DNA from: Takakia lepidozioides
Taxonomy: Eukaryota > Streptophyta > Takakiopsida > Takakiales > Takakiaceae
Assembly (NCBI GenBank): GCA_030704615.1
Contig: CM060733.1
Span: 8,804,001 to 8,868,000 of the forward strand
Reading direction: 5' to 3'
Length of the DNA stretch: 64,000 nt
A program made the translations under genes and the position numbers. The notes under the pieces are model-generated. The model was not told where the DNA came from and searched no databases. It saw nothing but the letters and a program-made list of their open reading frames with translations. Positions 28,268 through 39,331 of the stretch are shown in pieces. Each line of letters opens with the position of its first letter. Position 1 is the stretch's first letter.

Positions 28268-29941
28268 CTACTGGGAGAAGGTCCATTCAAAATTGGTATC
28301 TTTGCACAACACCTTGGTCAGAGGGTGAGCAAGCTTGGAAAAGTTCTTTATGAAGCGCCTATAATAAGAAGTCAGACCAAGGAAGGATTTGATACAATGT
28401 TTATCCCTGGGGATAGGAAAGCCCCAAACAGACTCAAGCTTGGCAAGATCAGGAAGCAAACCATCTTTGGACAGAATATGACCAAGGAAGTGCAGCTCAA
28501 GCATGAACAGCTCACATTTCTTGGGCTTTACTTTGAGACTTGCAATGCGCAATTTGCTAAAAACACGCTGCAGATCAGCCAAGTGAGCATCAAAACTGGC
28601 TGAATAAACATTGATATCATCGACATAAATCAAAGCACACTCCCAGCGAAGATTGCCCAAGACAATGTCCATGAGGCGTTGGAATATAGAGGTGGCATTG
28701 CACAAACCAAAATGCATGGTCTCATATTGGTATTTGCCCATGCGACACACAAATGAGGTCTTTTCCTTGGCAGCTTCAGTAAGAGGAACTTGCCAAAAGC
28801 CAGACGCAAGATCAAGAGAGGAAAAAATTGTAGCACCATGCAATTGCTCCAAGGTCTCATTGATCCTGGGTAGTGGGTATGCATCTTTTTTGGTGATGTC
28901 ATTCAGCTTTCTGAAGTCAATACAGAAACGGGTGGTGCCATCTTTTTTACCAACCGAGACAATTGGACTAGCCCAAGGAGAAACTGAAGGCTTAATCATG
29001 CCAGCATCAAGCATTTTCTGGACTTCTTCTTGGATTACGGCACGTTCCTTGACACTCTCTCGGTAAGCAAATTGTTTAATAGGAGCCCCTTCAGTGACAA
29101 TGTCATGTTGAAGAATAGGAGTGCGCCCTAAATCAGTGGATCCCAAACTGAAAACATCTAGATTCTTTGCAATAAACATTTCCACTTTTCTTCTCTGTCC
29201 CGAGGAGAGAGTTGTGCCCAACTTGATTTCAGATAAGACCTTGGTGAGGGCCGTCTTACCTTCTGGGCTGAGATCAAGGACAGGTGGTGGTGCAACTGCA
29301 GCAAAAACAGCAACCTCATCTAAGGGGCCATGTTGGATGCCAATGGCCTCAAGTCCAAAGCCAGTTTGCACCTCTTGTATTTCAGCAATGGGCAAAGCAG
29401 TGATGCGTGCCAGAACCTGCCCCTTTTTAATAGTCACATGGAAGCGCTCAGGATTAGTAATCAGGATCTTGACTTCTTGCCTATATCCTCTATCTAGAAC
29501 ATCAGTGGCCACCAGGCAATGCTTAAGGGCAGTCAATCTCCTCCATCCTTCAACTTCTAGGAAATGAGCAGCTGGACACAAGAAAGCCAGACCCTCCTTC
29601 TGGGTCAAGGCAGGGATGGTGATGTTGAGAGGTGCACGAATTAGAGTAGAATTCTTTGTAATAGCTATGGGCACCCCTGTCCTATCCCTAGCACCAAGAA
29701 CATGCCACTGATATAAGAGTCGAAGATCAGGCTGAAACTTGTAGAAATCATTCCAATTGAGGTTGGAGTGAGAGTTTTGTTGTACCTCCTTTACCAGGGC
29801 CTGGACTTTGAACAAATTGGCTGTAGCAGACCCAGCCTTGATCTTCATTGCTTTCAAGGGAACCACTACTTCATGTTCTTCTCCATTGTTAAAGCGAAGG
29901 GAGTAGTCTGCTGAGCTGATGGTGGCACCGGCTCCAGTCAT
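28268..29941 (-). pseudogene. Element A Pol: dUTPase-like domain followed by reverse transcriptase
   Basis: 557 codons open. Residues about 95-188 resemble a dUTPase fold: VLDRGYRQEVKILI matches motif 3 (D-x-x-Y-R-G/E) and IKKGQVLARI matches motif 4, but the motif 1 and motif 5 catalytic signatures are not visible. RT follows from about 300: SPWASPIVSVGKKDGT, FCIDFRKLN, DAYPLPRI, SSLDLASGFWQV, HFGLCNA and catalytic YVDD, then LGHILSKDG and the thumb (FLGLTSYYRRFI). The RT core looks intact, but protease upstream and RNase H downstream are cut off by stops, so the copy cannot make a full polyprotein. Confidence 0.85.
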
Positions 29942-30240
29942 CTAGTCAAGGCCTAGAAGGAATTGATCTCCAATGGTGACTATGCAGGTCACCACAACCT
30001 CCTTTTTATGAATTCTGATGGGAACAGTGACTAGTCCTAAGGGCTCATACCTGGATCCATCTGCAATAAGCACCTCAATACATGTGGCAGGGCATAGTTT
30101 AAGACCAAGAACTCTCACAACACTTAAAGGTATAGCAGATATAGTGCATCAAGTATCAACCACACAGGGAAAGTTGAGCTCGTGGATATGGCACTGGGTC
30201 ATGAGGGGATTGATCTGCTAACCAGCAGTTTGTCGACTGA
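29942..30240 (-). pseudogene. Element A aspartic protease, active site broken by a stop
   Basis: The frame reads FPCVVDT, a TGA stop, then CTISAIP, followed by TCIEVLIADGS and QFLLGLD, a TAG stop, and MTGAGATI. In the retropepsin family the active site is DTG/DSG, so the Gly codon appears to have become TGA. The later TAG sits where DWM (TGG) is expected. Confidence 0.7.
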
Positions 30241-30422
30241 GAGACAATGCAAAGCTTTAAAGTTAGGAGATAAAACAGCTTGAATCAGAATAGAAGAAGT
30301 AGGGTTGGTAGATGATGGACCTCTTGCCCCCTTCCCAAGAGATCTCTCTAATTTAAAGGAGGGGAAGAGCCATTAGCTGTCTTCTTGTTCTTGATTAGCT
30401 CTGGTAGCCCTGCTCTGTCTGG

Positions 30423-30464
30423 ACAATGCTTCGTCCAGTGTTCAAAGGACCCACAAACGTAACA
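30423..30464 (-). other. Element A nucleocapsid zinc knuckle
   Basis: CYVCGSFEHWTKHC on the minus strand fits the CX2CX4HX4C zinc knuckle that binds genomic RNA in Gag. It lies between the gag core and the protease, as expected. Confidence 0.85.
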
Positions 30465-31658
30465 GGCAGCACGATTACCCTCATAGACTTGTCCAGTCTG
30501 GGTTCGACCTCTATTGTTATCACTCGTTGTTCATTTGGCCATGTCGAGGCTGCCACCTCTGTTGATGAGCCTGCATGGCAACAAACTGAGTGCCACAGAC
30601 TCACTAAGACTTCCCACAGTATTAACCAATCCCTGAAGAGTAAAATCATCAGCTTTGCATGTCATAGCAGGAGGAACATAGGGTGAGGATGTTGCAGACT
30701 TGCCAAGCTCTGAGCCCATGGGAGCTTGAAACTTGGAATGATGTTGCATTGATTTGCTGTCAGCCAAGTCTGTCATTTTAAGATTAATTTCTGCTAACAT
30801 AGTCTTGTCATTGACAAAATGACGTCGCTGAGCCCAATTCTGAATAGTGGAAGGCAACCCAAGGAGAAAATACATTTTAACCATACGATCCTTTTCTGCC
30901 GGGTCTATGATATTTTCAACAGCAGCAAATTTAAGATCCATGTAATACTTCCACAAGGATTCCCCAGGTTGGTAAGTCCTAGCTGAAAGCTTGGTAAAGC
31001 AATCCAGAGGCCTCTGAGGAGGTTTGAACAAGGTCTTTGCCCATTCCACCAGAGTTGCCCAGTTGATGCTGGGATCATCCATGACAGCTACATGCAGTAA
31101 GTCACGAGCTGGTCCCTTCATGCTCATCCTAAAGATCGTCATCTTGAAATTCTCAGGCACTCCATTGACACTAGCAATGACTTCAAACATCTGAAGATAT
31201 CTATCAAAGTCTTCTCCCATGGTATATTCTGGGTAAGGTTGAGTGGTCATCAAATGACACGGCAGGCTATGGTTGATGTGACCAGGGAGGACAGACCCAT
31301 GAGCAGGGCAACAGGGAATTATGGGAGCAACACTACCATGCACATATCCAACATTAGATGCAGAATTATAACTCATACTATTATTGCTGGCTGATCCTGT
31401 AGCAGCTGAAGCTGACAGACGTGACGCCACCGTGCCCATGGGGAGAGCAGGTGTTGCCACACTTGGCTGAGCAGCAGGGTTAGTCGACTGTAAGTGGGTT
31501 TGTGGCATTCCACTCATGGGAATAGTGGATGCCACTCCCATCGGTTGTGTTGATACAGATCTGGCTAGAGACAAGGTGTGGTGGCACCCCAGTCTGTGGA
31601 GCAGGGAGAGCCCCCACTGATTGGTCTGCGAAGGCAGGAGTCGGAGCAGCAGACACAC
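30465..31658 (-). pseudogene. Element A Gag core
   Basis: An open stretch on the minus strand carries a retrotransposon gag domain: FDRYLQMFEVIASVNGVPE, FRMSMKGPARDLL, WATLVEWAKTLFKPPQ, SARTYQPGESLWKYYMDLKF and RMVKMYFLLGLPSTIQNW. This is the capsid-like alpha-helical region. It is preceded by a low-complexity Ser/Ala/Pro-rich segment and followed by the zinc knuckle in another frame. Confidence 0.8.
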
Positions 31659-33540
31659 TAGAGGGCCCTTGCATCATGACACTCCCACCTTGAACAACAC
31701 CATGCACGTTCAACACAGGAAGACTACCCACATGCATACCTGAATTTACAGGCAACAAATTCCCTCCCCCGAGAGTGTGACTAGGGAAATTCACAACAGA
31801 CAACACACTAGGACTCAAGTTAGCAACCTGGGCCGGCATACTGCTCGTAGTAGCCCAGACATCCAAACCAGACCCTTCGACCCCCTGAACATGAATAGGA
31901 TGGGAGGGCAGACCGCTTAATTCCCGAGCCAACGTAGGCTCGGTCCGTCTAGCCACCAAGGCCTCATCACGCCGATCATAAACAGAAAGGCCCTCAAGGG
32001 TGGCTATCCCAGACCCTTCATCAGTCAATGTAATACCAGTTGGGGACTCTACAACTGCTCCCATCGTCCCAGCATTCAAAAATCCATCATCATTCACCAT
32101 GAAATTACCTGCCTACAGGTTGTCCGATCCCTCATTCACTTCTACTACATTTTCGACCAGCGGCTCTCCTGAATTATTCATGGACCTCTGTCTTCCGGAT
32201 CTCAACCAAATAGTTATAGAATCACCTAGCATACAAGAAACGAGGTTGGATTGCAGGCATAACTTTTAAGCAGTACGGATATGGAGCGTGGGCCGAGCAC
32301 TTGGCGAGCTGTCTTCTGGAACCCAAGTGGAACAATACACCACCCTCAGCACCTTGTGTGACTGTAACTCGTAGATCCCCAACGCCAGCCACTCCCAACC
32401 GTCAGCTCCTTTGAGCCAAAAACCAATGCGGGTGGTGTCACCCTCACTCCAGGTGCGCGAAAGCATAGTCAGGTTTGAACAGTCACTCAATCTCTCAAAC
32501 GCACTCGGGCCAACCACTCATTGTGAAGCAAAGGTAGTATCCACACCCAAGACCACTAGATCAGACGACTGCACTATCAAGGCCCCACCCTTCAGACCAT
32601 CAATTAACTGTGAATAAGTAGGTGCCAAGGCGAAGGGCCGGAGCTGAAACCGCAGTGCCCTCAAGACCAAAGCCCCTGTGCCTTGTAACATTAACGACAA
32701 CCAACTTCGCCCTACCACACCAGGGCCATGATGAAGCTCCGCACTTCGAACACCAGAAAGAGGTAAATCCAAGCCAACTTCCAACTAGGTCAATTCACGA
32801 TGGTGCAGAAAACGCGACTTGATCGTCCTGGACGGTAGACGCTCTTCGTTGTGTAGCTCAAATTCGCGTTTAGCAAGCTGTTTGGCTCTGGATATCACCA
32901 CACCAGGCTCAAGCAAAGGTCGCGTGAACAGGGCCTCGTGATGACTGGTTAGTGCAGCAAGATCACCTCCGACAGCTCTCTCTAAACGCTCAAACCAAAG
33001 CTGATCTTCGTCACATATCTCACACAACAGATCATCCACTTCCTACGACAACTCAATATCTCTCTCTAACTCTGCTATTTGCTGCCTACTTTCGAAATAT
33101 TCAGGGTCTGGATCCACAAAGTTGTCAAAATTATAGTATTCCGGGTCACAGCTATCTAGAGAGCTGTCAGACTTCTCAAACCTTGGCGACCATGCCTCTG
33201 CCTCCCCCAGATCATCATAATCACTACCACCAGGAGAACCCAATGAAACAACAAGGGCTGGAACGCAAGCAGCAGGCTCAGGAAGTGACGACGCTGGCAA
33301 GGCAACACTGCCAGGCCGCGCGCTGTTGGTAGTGTTAGCAACAGCAAGAACGTCAGCAGGGTGAGAAACAATGGGAGGAGCAACAATAACAACACCAGCA
33401 GAATGAGAAGCGGCAGTAGGGTCAGCCTCTACACTAGGATTAGATTCAACAGCAAGTGCCACGCTAATCTGAAGAAATAGGCTCTCCCCCTCTCTGGGAG
33501 CTACACAAGACAAGTCACGAACAGTAGCCATCCCCTGCAA
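31480..33540 (-). pseudogene. Element A N-terminal gag region, long and stop-riddled
   Basis: The frame from about 33540 leftwards is open except for stops at 33043 (TAG), 32785 (TAG) and 32518 (TGA), then shifts near 32100. The first 165 residues are acidic and Ala/Val-rich. The next sections (LLCEICDEDQLWFERLERAV, RIGFWLKGADGWEWLALG) match nothing I know. About 650 residues ahead of the capsid core is long for a gypsy Gag, so an extra domain may be present. Confidence 0.5.
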
Positions 33541-33743
33541 TCATACCCCAACGCACATCATGAGACAGCAAAATCACCGTAGCAGGAGAAAATATGGCAA
33601 AGCGAGGAGCCGCCATTGATAACACGCATTAGCGAACCACTTAGGCAGTAGGATGTAGAGCAGATCCCGCAAAAAGACCTAACTGATCCTGACAGCGCGG
33701 GCAGGATCCACCAACGCCTAGAGTACCCGGCTTCTCTCCACCA

Positions 33744-34203
33744 TAAAACAAGCCTGAAGCATATACTTTTTTCCTCTCAAGAAGCAAGGTTGCACAACAA
33801 AGGGGCGAGCGGAAAGAGCAAGCAACACGCGAGATGAGGATCAAACACACGAATCAGGCACTAAGCAGCTCTCATCCAAAGCTTATACACCAAAATCACA
33901 TATACACTAACACCCGAGTACACCGCCCTGACCTTGTGTCAGGGCGCTATCTTTATACAAAAAGCCCTAGCCGTAGTGGCCCGCCGCGTGGCGAGGCATC
34001 ACAGGCCAAAGCCCACGGCGCTGTCTTGTGGCCCTAGATCTGATGAAGGGCCAGGATCGAGCCACCTACAAAAACTAACCCTAACCTAGATATCATTGTA
34101 ACGGTTTAACGGCTTCATACACCAAAAAAATATACTATGGATGTGTATCGCCGTTTTGGATGAAACGGGCTATTTTCAGGCTAAGCAAATATGGGGCTTT
34201 ACA
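33744..34203 (-). repeat. Element A 5' LTR
   Basis: Reverse complement matches 53008-53472 along about 460 bases. It begins TGTAAAGCCCCATATTTG at 34203 and carries the AAACGGCGATACACATCC, CCGTTAAACCGTTACAATG and ACTACGGCTAGGGC blocks. Its inner end differs: the GGCTTTACA terminus seen in the other copy is replaced after CTTGTTTTA. AGCT directly outside (34204-34207) is half of the target-site duplication. Confidence 0.85.
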
Positions 34204-34642
34204 AGCTCGTGACACTTGGTCACATCTCCTCAGCCAATGTACGCACCCGATCATACATGGGCTTCATATCACGCGACACATCCAAGCAATCTGGCATCTC
34301 CATAAGCTCTTTCTAAACCGTTTTGAAACCAGATGGTTCTCGCTCATAAACGCTGGTACCTACCAAGGTCGACCACCCGACCACACTGTGCCACCCTGGC
34401 TGCTACCATGCATATGTACCCGATTACCATGCTCATGCCCTGCTAGGCTTTGCCTGGATATAATCCTTGTACAAGGCCTACCCATTAACACCCTACCCCC
34501 CACCTCACCATCTCCACAATTCACCATTCATTTCATTGAATTCACATTTTGCCACGATCGTTACCCCAATGACTCGATTTTAGAAAAATGTCAAAAATAT
34601 GCCCCGCTTATCCTTGCAATCCGAAAACTGGCCCATTAACCG
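34204..34642 (+). pseudogene. 3' part of a LINE ORF, split from 53473-53830 by element A
   Basis: Plus-strand frame with RDTWSHLLSQCTHP, RWFSLINAGTYQGRPPDHTV, PPWLLPC, and FIEFTFCHDRYP ending at a stop near 34640. Joined through one AGCT copy to the end of 53473-53830 (read on the minus strand), it completes a zinc-binding motif CPLC...H...C typical of LINE ORF2 C-termini. The two halves are now in opposite orientations. Confidence 0.8.
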
Positions 34643-34814
34643 TCATCACCGCCGGTACTTGAGGCGACATTCAATGACATACATGATAACTTCAAAATGT
34701 TGTGATTCGGCTGCTGCACTCCGGTGTGACTATTGGCTTGAGCCTCAAGGCCTGATTTGGCTGTCCATGAGTAGTAACAAATGAGGTGAAGGTATCCCTG
34801 GCTGGAGATCATAG
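34643..34814. other. Inversion border zone, nothing coding recognised
   Basis: Between the LINE half and the plus-strand integrase of element A. The right-hand border of the inverted block must fall here, but I cannot name the base. Confidence 0.4.
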
Positions 34815-35430
34815 GTGCAGGCACTCCAGGCCACCTTCTCTAAAACCCATTGTCTACCTCTTATGTGCAGTGCAGTCATGGATGATCAGCTACATGTTGC
34901 GCTACTCCAGCGATGCCAATCAGGGCGTTCGCCAACTGGCCTTTCCGAGTCCTTGCGTAAACAAATTCTCTATCATGCGTCTACTCACCGTTTTATGGGT
35001 GATAAGCTTTTCAAGGAGTTCACTAGAGGGGGAGTGCCATGCTACTTGGAGGTGCCACCACGGAGCCAACTAAATGTTTTATTGGAGCGTTTCCATTGTT
35101 CCTTGTATGTAGGTCACCTTGGTATCAAGAAAACTGTGGCCCGCATCCAAGAGGTATACTATTGGCTGGGAATTCACCGCGACGTTACCGAGTTCATCTC
35201 TAAGTGTGAAGGTTGTCGTGCTAACATTGCTCTCCCTAGGGCCCGGATCTTGTATGTGAAGCTACCTTTGTGTTGCTACCGACTACTTGACTAAGTGGGT
35301 AGAAGTCCGGCCTTTGCGTTCCCAAGGCTAGTGATGTTGTAGCTGAGTTCTTCTTCAATGAGATCCTTATGCGGCATGGGTGTCCTCGGGAGATACTAAC
35401 GGATTAGGGCAAGGAGTTTTGTAACCAGCT
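34815..35430 (+). pseudogene. Element A integrase, N-terminal part
   Basis: Plus strand. HHCC zinc-binding module: FHCSLYVGHLGIKKTV and RDVTEFISKCEGC. The core follows after a deletion that removed the first catalytic Asp region: VATDYLTKWVEVRPL in a shifted frame, then HGCPREILTD, a TAG stop, and GKEFCNQ. It is cut at 35430 by element B and resumes at 47426. Confidence 0.85.
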
Positions 35431-35856
35431 TGTCGTGCGCATACGTATCGCTACACAACTACATCGCTGTCCAAACCACACCACACATATATGCACAATA
35501 AAGTAGTCTGCCAAAAAGACACACACTCTCAACACAAGAAATATGAAATCCATCGCTATCACTCTTTAAAAATAGAAGTCGAGCCAGGGGCACCCCAAGC
35601 TATGGGGACTCCACCCCACAACAACCTACACTCCCATCATAAGCACACTCAGATCTAAACGCATGAAGGAGCTCGGTCGCGCAGGCTCAACTCGAGAGAG
35701 ATGAGCTGCGCGACTGCCGCCCTCGTGAAGATAAGACGGGTCAGGTATCAAACTAAACTTGACACCTGATTTAACACTTGACCTAAATCCAAGTGTTAAA
35801 TACAAATAACTAGCTTTATTCTAGCTAGTTTCACACTGTGCTTATTTAACTTGACA
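35431..35856 (-). repeat. Element B outer 3' repeat, A2-B2 (426 bp, TG...CA)
   Basis: Read on the minus strand: A2 (35856-35513, starts TGTCAAGTTAAATAAG) abuts B2 (35512-35431, ends TGCGCACGACA). A2 matches A1 at the other end. B2 matches B1 just inside. This block has LTR-like ends, but the element's 5' end carries only A. Confidence 0.9.
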
Positions 35857-35858
35857 GC

Positions 35859-35940
35859 TGTCGTGCGCATACGTATCGCTACACAACTACATCGCTGTCC
35901 AAACCACACCACACATATATGCACAATAAAGTAGTTTGCC
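35859..35940 (-). repeat. Element B inner 3' repeat, B1 (82 bp)
   Basis: Differs from B2 at one position (TTTGCC against TCTGCC). It follows the polypurine run directly and is separated from A2 by the dinucleotide GC (35857-35858). Confidence 0.9.
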
Positions 35941-35942
35941 AC

Positions 35943-35955
35943 AATCGCCCCCCTA
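35943..35955 (-). promoter_or_regulatory. Polypurine tract candidate of element B
   Basis: AGGGGGGCGAT on the minus strand just before B1. The same run precedes the B repeat in element C (48351-48363). A purine run next to the 3' repeat is the usual plus-strand primer of LTR retrotransposons. Confidence 0.6.
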
Positions 35956-36203
35956 GCTGGTGGATAGGTCCCTCTAACTCCAGATAGCTACAAGATGTAA
36001 TAGCCATAGCCATACTAAGTCCTCTATCACTGTCCCTATCGTGCTCAAACTCTATCAACCAAGAGGCCGGGTACAAGAGTAGCCCCATCGTTAGTCGCCG
36101 TCTTGCAATCTGTGAACTTGAGCCAAGATCTCGTGTGTTCAAGGTCTCCTAGTAGCTTGGCCTTGCATTTCTTGTTAACCTTCCATGGTTGTATCCACTC
36201 CCA

Positions 36204-36722
36204 TTATCCAATGCAATGTGGACATAACCAATCCCCATCCGGAACCATCTCAAGAGGTGGAGTCAAGCATCCCATATGCCAACTTCTAGAGCATCGATCA
36301 CACACCAGCATGGTGGCTGCCTCTTTAGCAGACCCACACAACATGCACCTCAAACCTGCAGATACCACTGCCAGGTTTGGGTCAATCCTGCCATCGACAT
36401 TCGGAAGGTGACGTGGCGCACAATTACGCACATGGTCCTTCCAAGTTATGCCATCCCGACCCTCCAAGACCAAGACACCTGAGGGCAAGACCTCTCGAAC
36501 CCTCAAAATAACACGTCCTGCAGTCACATCCAAGGTCGTAGGAGCAGTCTGCTGCAGATAGACATAGTCACTAGGGTTGAATCTCCGAACCCCAGGACGA
36601 TAGCCCCCACCACGTATGGTAGCATACCTCAACGTATCACGGTGTTGTGCAATGGCAAGGTTCTCGAAAGCCATGGGCATGACTTTCTTGAACAACTCTG
36701 CACGCTGCTCACATGCACGTGC
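36204..36722 (-). pseudogene. Element B integrase C-terminus with PHD finger
   Basis: After the integrase core comes an SH3-like GPY/F-type region (RRFNPSDYVYLQQ, RVREVLPSGVLVLEGRDG). Then follows a C4HC3 PHD finger: CMLC, CDRC, W-H-M-G-C, then WLCPHC, with the conserved Trp (about the last 50 residues). PHD fingers read histone H3 tails. In chromoviruses this position is held by a chromodomain, which can steer integration to marked chromatin, so a similar role is likely here. The same PHD is kept in element C. Read on the sense strand, a TAG at 36723-36725 separates this part from the core. Confidence 0.85.
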
Positions 36723-36725
36723 CTA

Positions 36726-37703
36726 CACGTCCGGATCGTCAAGATTAAGAACTGTAGCAGCTTCTCTGCGAATGGATGTAGGCAAATCCGGCTCTCGGCC
36801 AAAGAGAAGAAAGTATGGTGAGAAGGAGGCAAGTGATGCTTGCTTGCTGAACCTGTAGCCCATGGCTAACCAGGGTAACTGAAGGTCCCAATCTCCTAGG
36901 TGTCCCTTCTACAAGCCATACTTGCACAAACCCCTTTTTACTGTCTGAACAACTCTCTCTGCCAAGCCATCGGCCTCAGGATGATCCCGAGAAGTGGTGC
37001 GGTGGTCTATCAAGGCCTTGTCACACAAAGCCTGAAACTCCCCCAAGAACTCTCTCCCTTGGTCCGTGAGTACCTCAGCTGGAGCACCGAATCAGCTAAG
37101 CACACAATCCAAGAATGCATACGCAGCTCCCTCACTAGCCTTATCAGGCAATGGAACCAATTCAATCCACTTGGAGAAGTGCTCCACCATCACCAACACG
37201 TACTTGTTGTGGCGCATGGTCAGTGACAACGGCCCTGCGAAGTCAAGACTCCACCTGTAGCCCAATCCCATGATCGGAAGAGGGTGCAATTGTGGAGTAG
37301 GGGCGTTGAATGAAGCACGCACCCTGTCACACACCATGCACCTAGCCACAAATTGTTGCACCTCTGTGTGCATACCACGCCACCAATAATGCCCCTGCAG
37401 TAGACTATGAGTGCGTCGCACCCCAAAATGCCCCAACTCCTCATGGGCATGCCGCACTAACCGTGCCCGCTGTGTTGGGTGAGGCACAATCCTCACTCGA
37501 CCATCCTCCCACACTCGGAGCAGGTGTATCCCCTCCCACTTGAACCTCTTGGCTCGTTGTAGGATCCGATCCCTCTCCTTGGCAGTGGCTGCAGTGTCTC
37601 CAGTGCGGAGGTAGTCCAACACAACTGAATCCTCATGTATATCTTTGGCGCCACCTTGCTCATTGCTGGCCTCAGGGTCCTCAGACACTTGATCTACAGT
37701 CAT
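36726..37703 (-). pseudogene. Element B integrase (DDE type)
   Basis: HHCC module (HAHEELGHFGVRRTH, VARCMVC), then the catalytic core: WSLDFAGPL (first Asp), VLTDQGREF (second Asp) and RDHPEADGLAERVVQ (Glu). Inserts cDNA with a 4-bp stagger, judged from the target duplications. Interrupted by TGA at 37092-37094 (Arg expected before FGAPAEV) and TAG at 36909-36911 (Gln expected in KYGL-x-KGHLGDWD). Confidence 0.9.
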
Positions 37704-37721
37704 CCCTGTTGCAGGTCCAAC

Positions 37722-38340
37722 CTAGCCTTCCGCTGCCAAGATACACAGAAATGCAGATGCATGCCATCCGGGCACCATCTCCTCGTCCGTCTCACCATGC
37801 CACCGAGCTCCAGTGTCATCCTGCTGGCTCGTGCATGGATTGCGACTCAACCCATCTGCATTGCGATTGACCAAACCCGGTCGATGCACCACCTGAAAGT
37901 CATACTCTTGAAGGATGAGTGCCCACCGTGCAAGCTTCCCCGTAAGCTTGTCTGACTCCATCAACCACTTGAGTGGTTGGTGATCCGTGACAAGGGTGAA
38001 GAGATTGCCGTATAGATAGCACCTGAAGTGTGCCACGGCCCACACTGCAGCTAAGCATTCTCCCTCATATGAGCTATACTTAGACTCTGCAGCATTGTTC
38101 GAGCGGCTAGCATAAGCCACTACGAACTCTCTTCCCTCATCATCCACCTGTGTGAGCACTGCTCCAAGCCCCAGCATGCTCCAATCTGTATGCAGCTGAA
38201 AAGGACGCCCCCTGATAGGTCGTCTCAAGATGGGCGCCGAGGTCAACCTCGCCTTGAGCTCTTGAAAAGCTTGTTCTTGCTCATCTTCCCACTTCCACTC
38301 CTGGTCCACCTTGGTCAGCTTGGTTAAGCCTTTGCAATGG
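37722..38340 (-). pseudogene. Element B RNase H
   Basis: LHTDWSMLGLGAVL, YEGECLAAVWAV and LVTDHQPLKWL give the acidic core residues; the domain ends HRPGLVNRNADGLSR. A one-base deletion near 38330 (AKAxx before LTKLTK) shifts the RT-RNase H junction out of frame. Confidence 0.88.
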
Positions 38341-39331
38341 CACTAAATCCCTTAACAAACCGTCTGTAATAGTTTGCTAACCCCATGAAAGCTCGAACTC
38401 GGCTCACATCCGTGGGGCGTGGAACCTGTGCAATGGACTCTACCTTAGTCTGTTGTACCCCCAATCATTCAGGATATATCATGTGACCCAGATACTCAAT
38501 CTGGTTGTGGAAAAACTTGCACTTGCCCGGATGTAACTTCAATCCGTGCGTCCTCAAGCGCTCAAATATCCCCTGAAGGTGTCTCTCATGCTCCTCCACC
38601 GTAGCACTAAAGATGATGATGTCATCTATGTAGCACCGAGCAAACTCCACCCCTGCTAGAATCCTGTCCATGACTCTTTGAAACTCAGCGGGAGCGTTTT
38701 TAAGCCCAAATGGTAAGAACCGCCACTGGTATAGGCAATCCTTCCCGTGCTCATTGATCCCCCAGAATGCCGTCTTTTGCTTATCCGCCTCCTTGATCGG
38801 CAACTGGTGATATCCGGATCGTAAATCCAACGTGCTAAAGACCTTGGAATGCCCAATGGCATCAAAGATCTCCTCTAGTGTCGGCATGGCATACCTATCG
38901 GACTTGGTCTGACGATTTACAGGCCGGTAATCACCGCACATACGTCTCTCCGTCCAATTGCCATAGACATCCTTCTTGGCTGGCATCATTGTGGCTGAAG
39001 CATACTCTGCATCAGAGAGCTCCACCAAACCTGCCTCCCAAAGATTTTGAGTTCTGATCTGAATCAAGGACCTCTCCATGTCACTGTATCTATAGGGTCT
39101 CCGAAAGATTGGCGTGTTAGTGGCCAATTCAATGCGAATCTCTTGACCCTTCAGTGCTCCCAAGTCTTTTAAACTGAAGGCAAAGCAATTCCTATAAGCC
39201 CTCAGGAACCGCCGTATACGTTGTCTCTCTCCTCCGGTGACAATGGGTCCAATGTCAGGCTCCCAATTGTCCTCCGTAACTGCAACCTTAAGTCCAGTGG
39301 GCTTAGAGGTAGAGGACGCGTCCCGTGGTTG
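38341..39331 (-). pseudogene. Element B reverse transcriptase
   Basis: Fingers and palm: RRPYRYSDMERSLIQ, ASATMMPAKK, MCGDYRPVNRQT, FSTLDLRSGYHQLPI, WRFLPFGLKNAPAEFQR and catalytic CYIDDIIIFS, then GHMIYPE, a TGA stop at 38465-38467, and LGVQQTKVESI with the thumb NYYRRFVKGF. The frame is continuous upstream with the methyltransferase ORF except for one TAG at 39332-39334. Confidence 0.9.

Larger units (their letters stand above)
27873..34203 (-). mobile_element. Element A (Ty3/gypsy): 5' part, inverted relative to its 3' part
   Basis: Reading leftwards from 34203: LTR, long gag region, zinc knuckle, broken protease, dUTPase-like domain, RT, RNase H. Integrase and 3' LTR of the same element are on the plus strand at 34815-35430, 47426-48093 and 53008-53472. 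Both LTRs have the same sequence family, and the sequences just outside them are two halves of one LINE ORF, joined in frame through AGCT. That ties the two parts to one insertion and shows that this block has been turned round. Many stops and shifts: a dead copy. Confidence 0.8.

Noticed and set aside
34160-34639. Independent host gene on the plus strand
   Set aside because: It completes a LINE zinc-binding motif when joined to 53473-53830 and starts right at the element A LTR edge.
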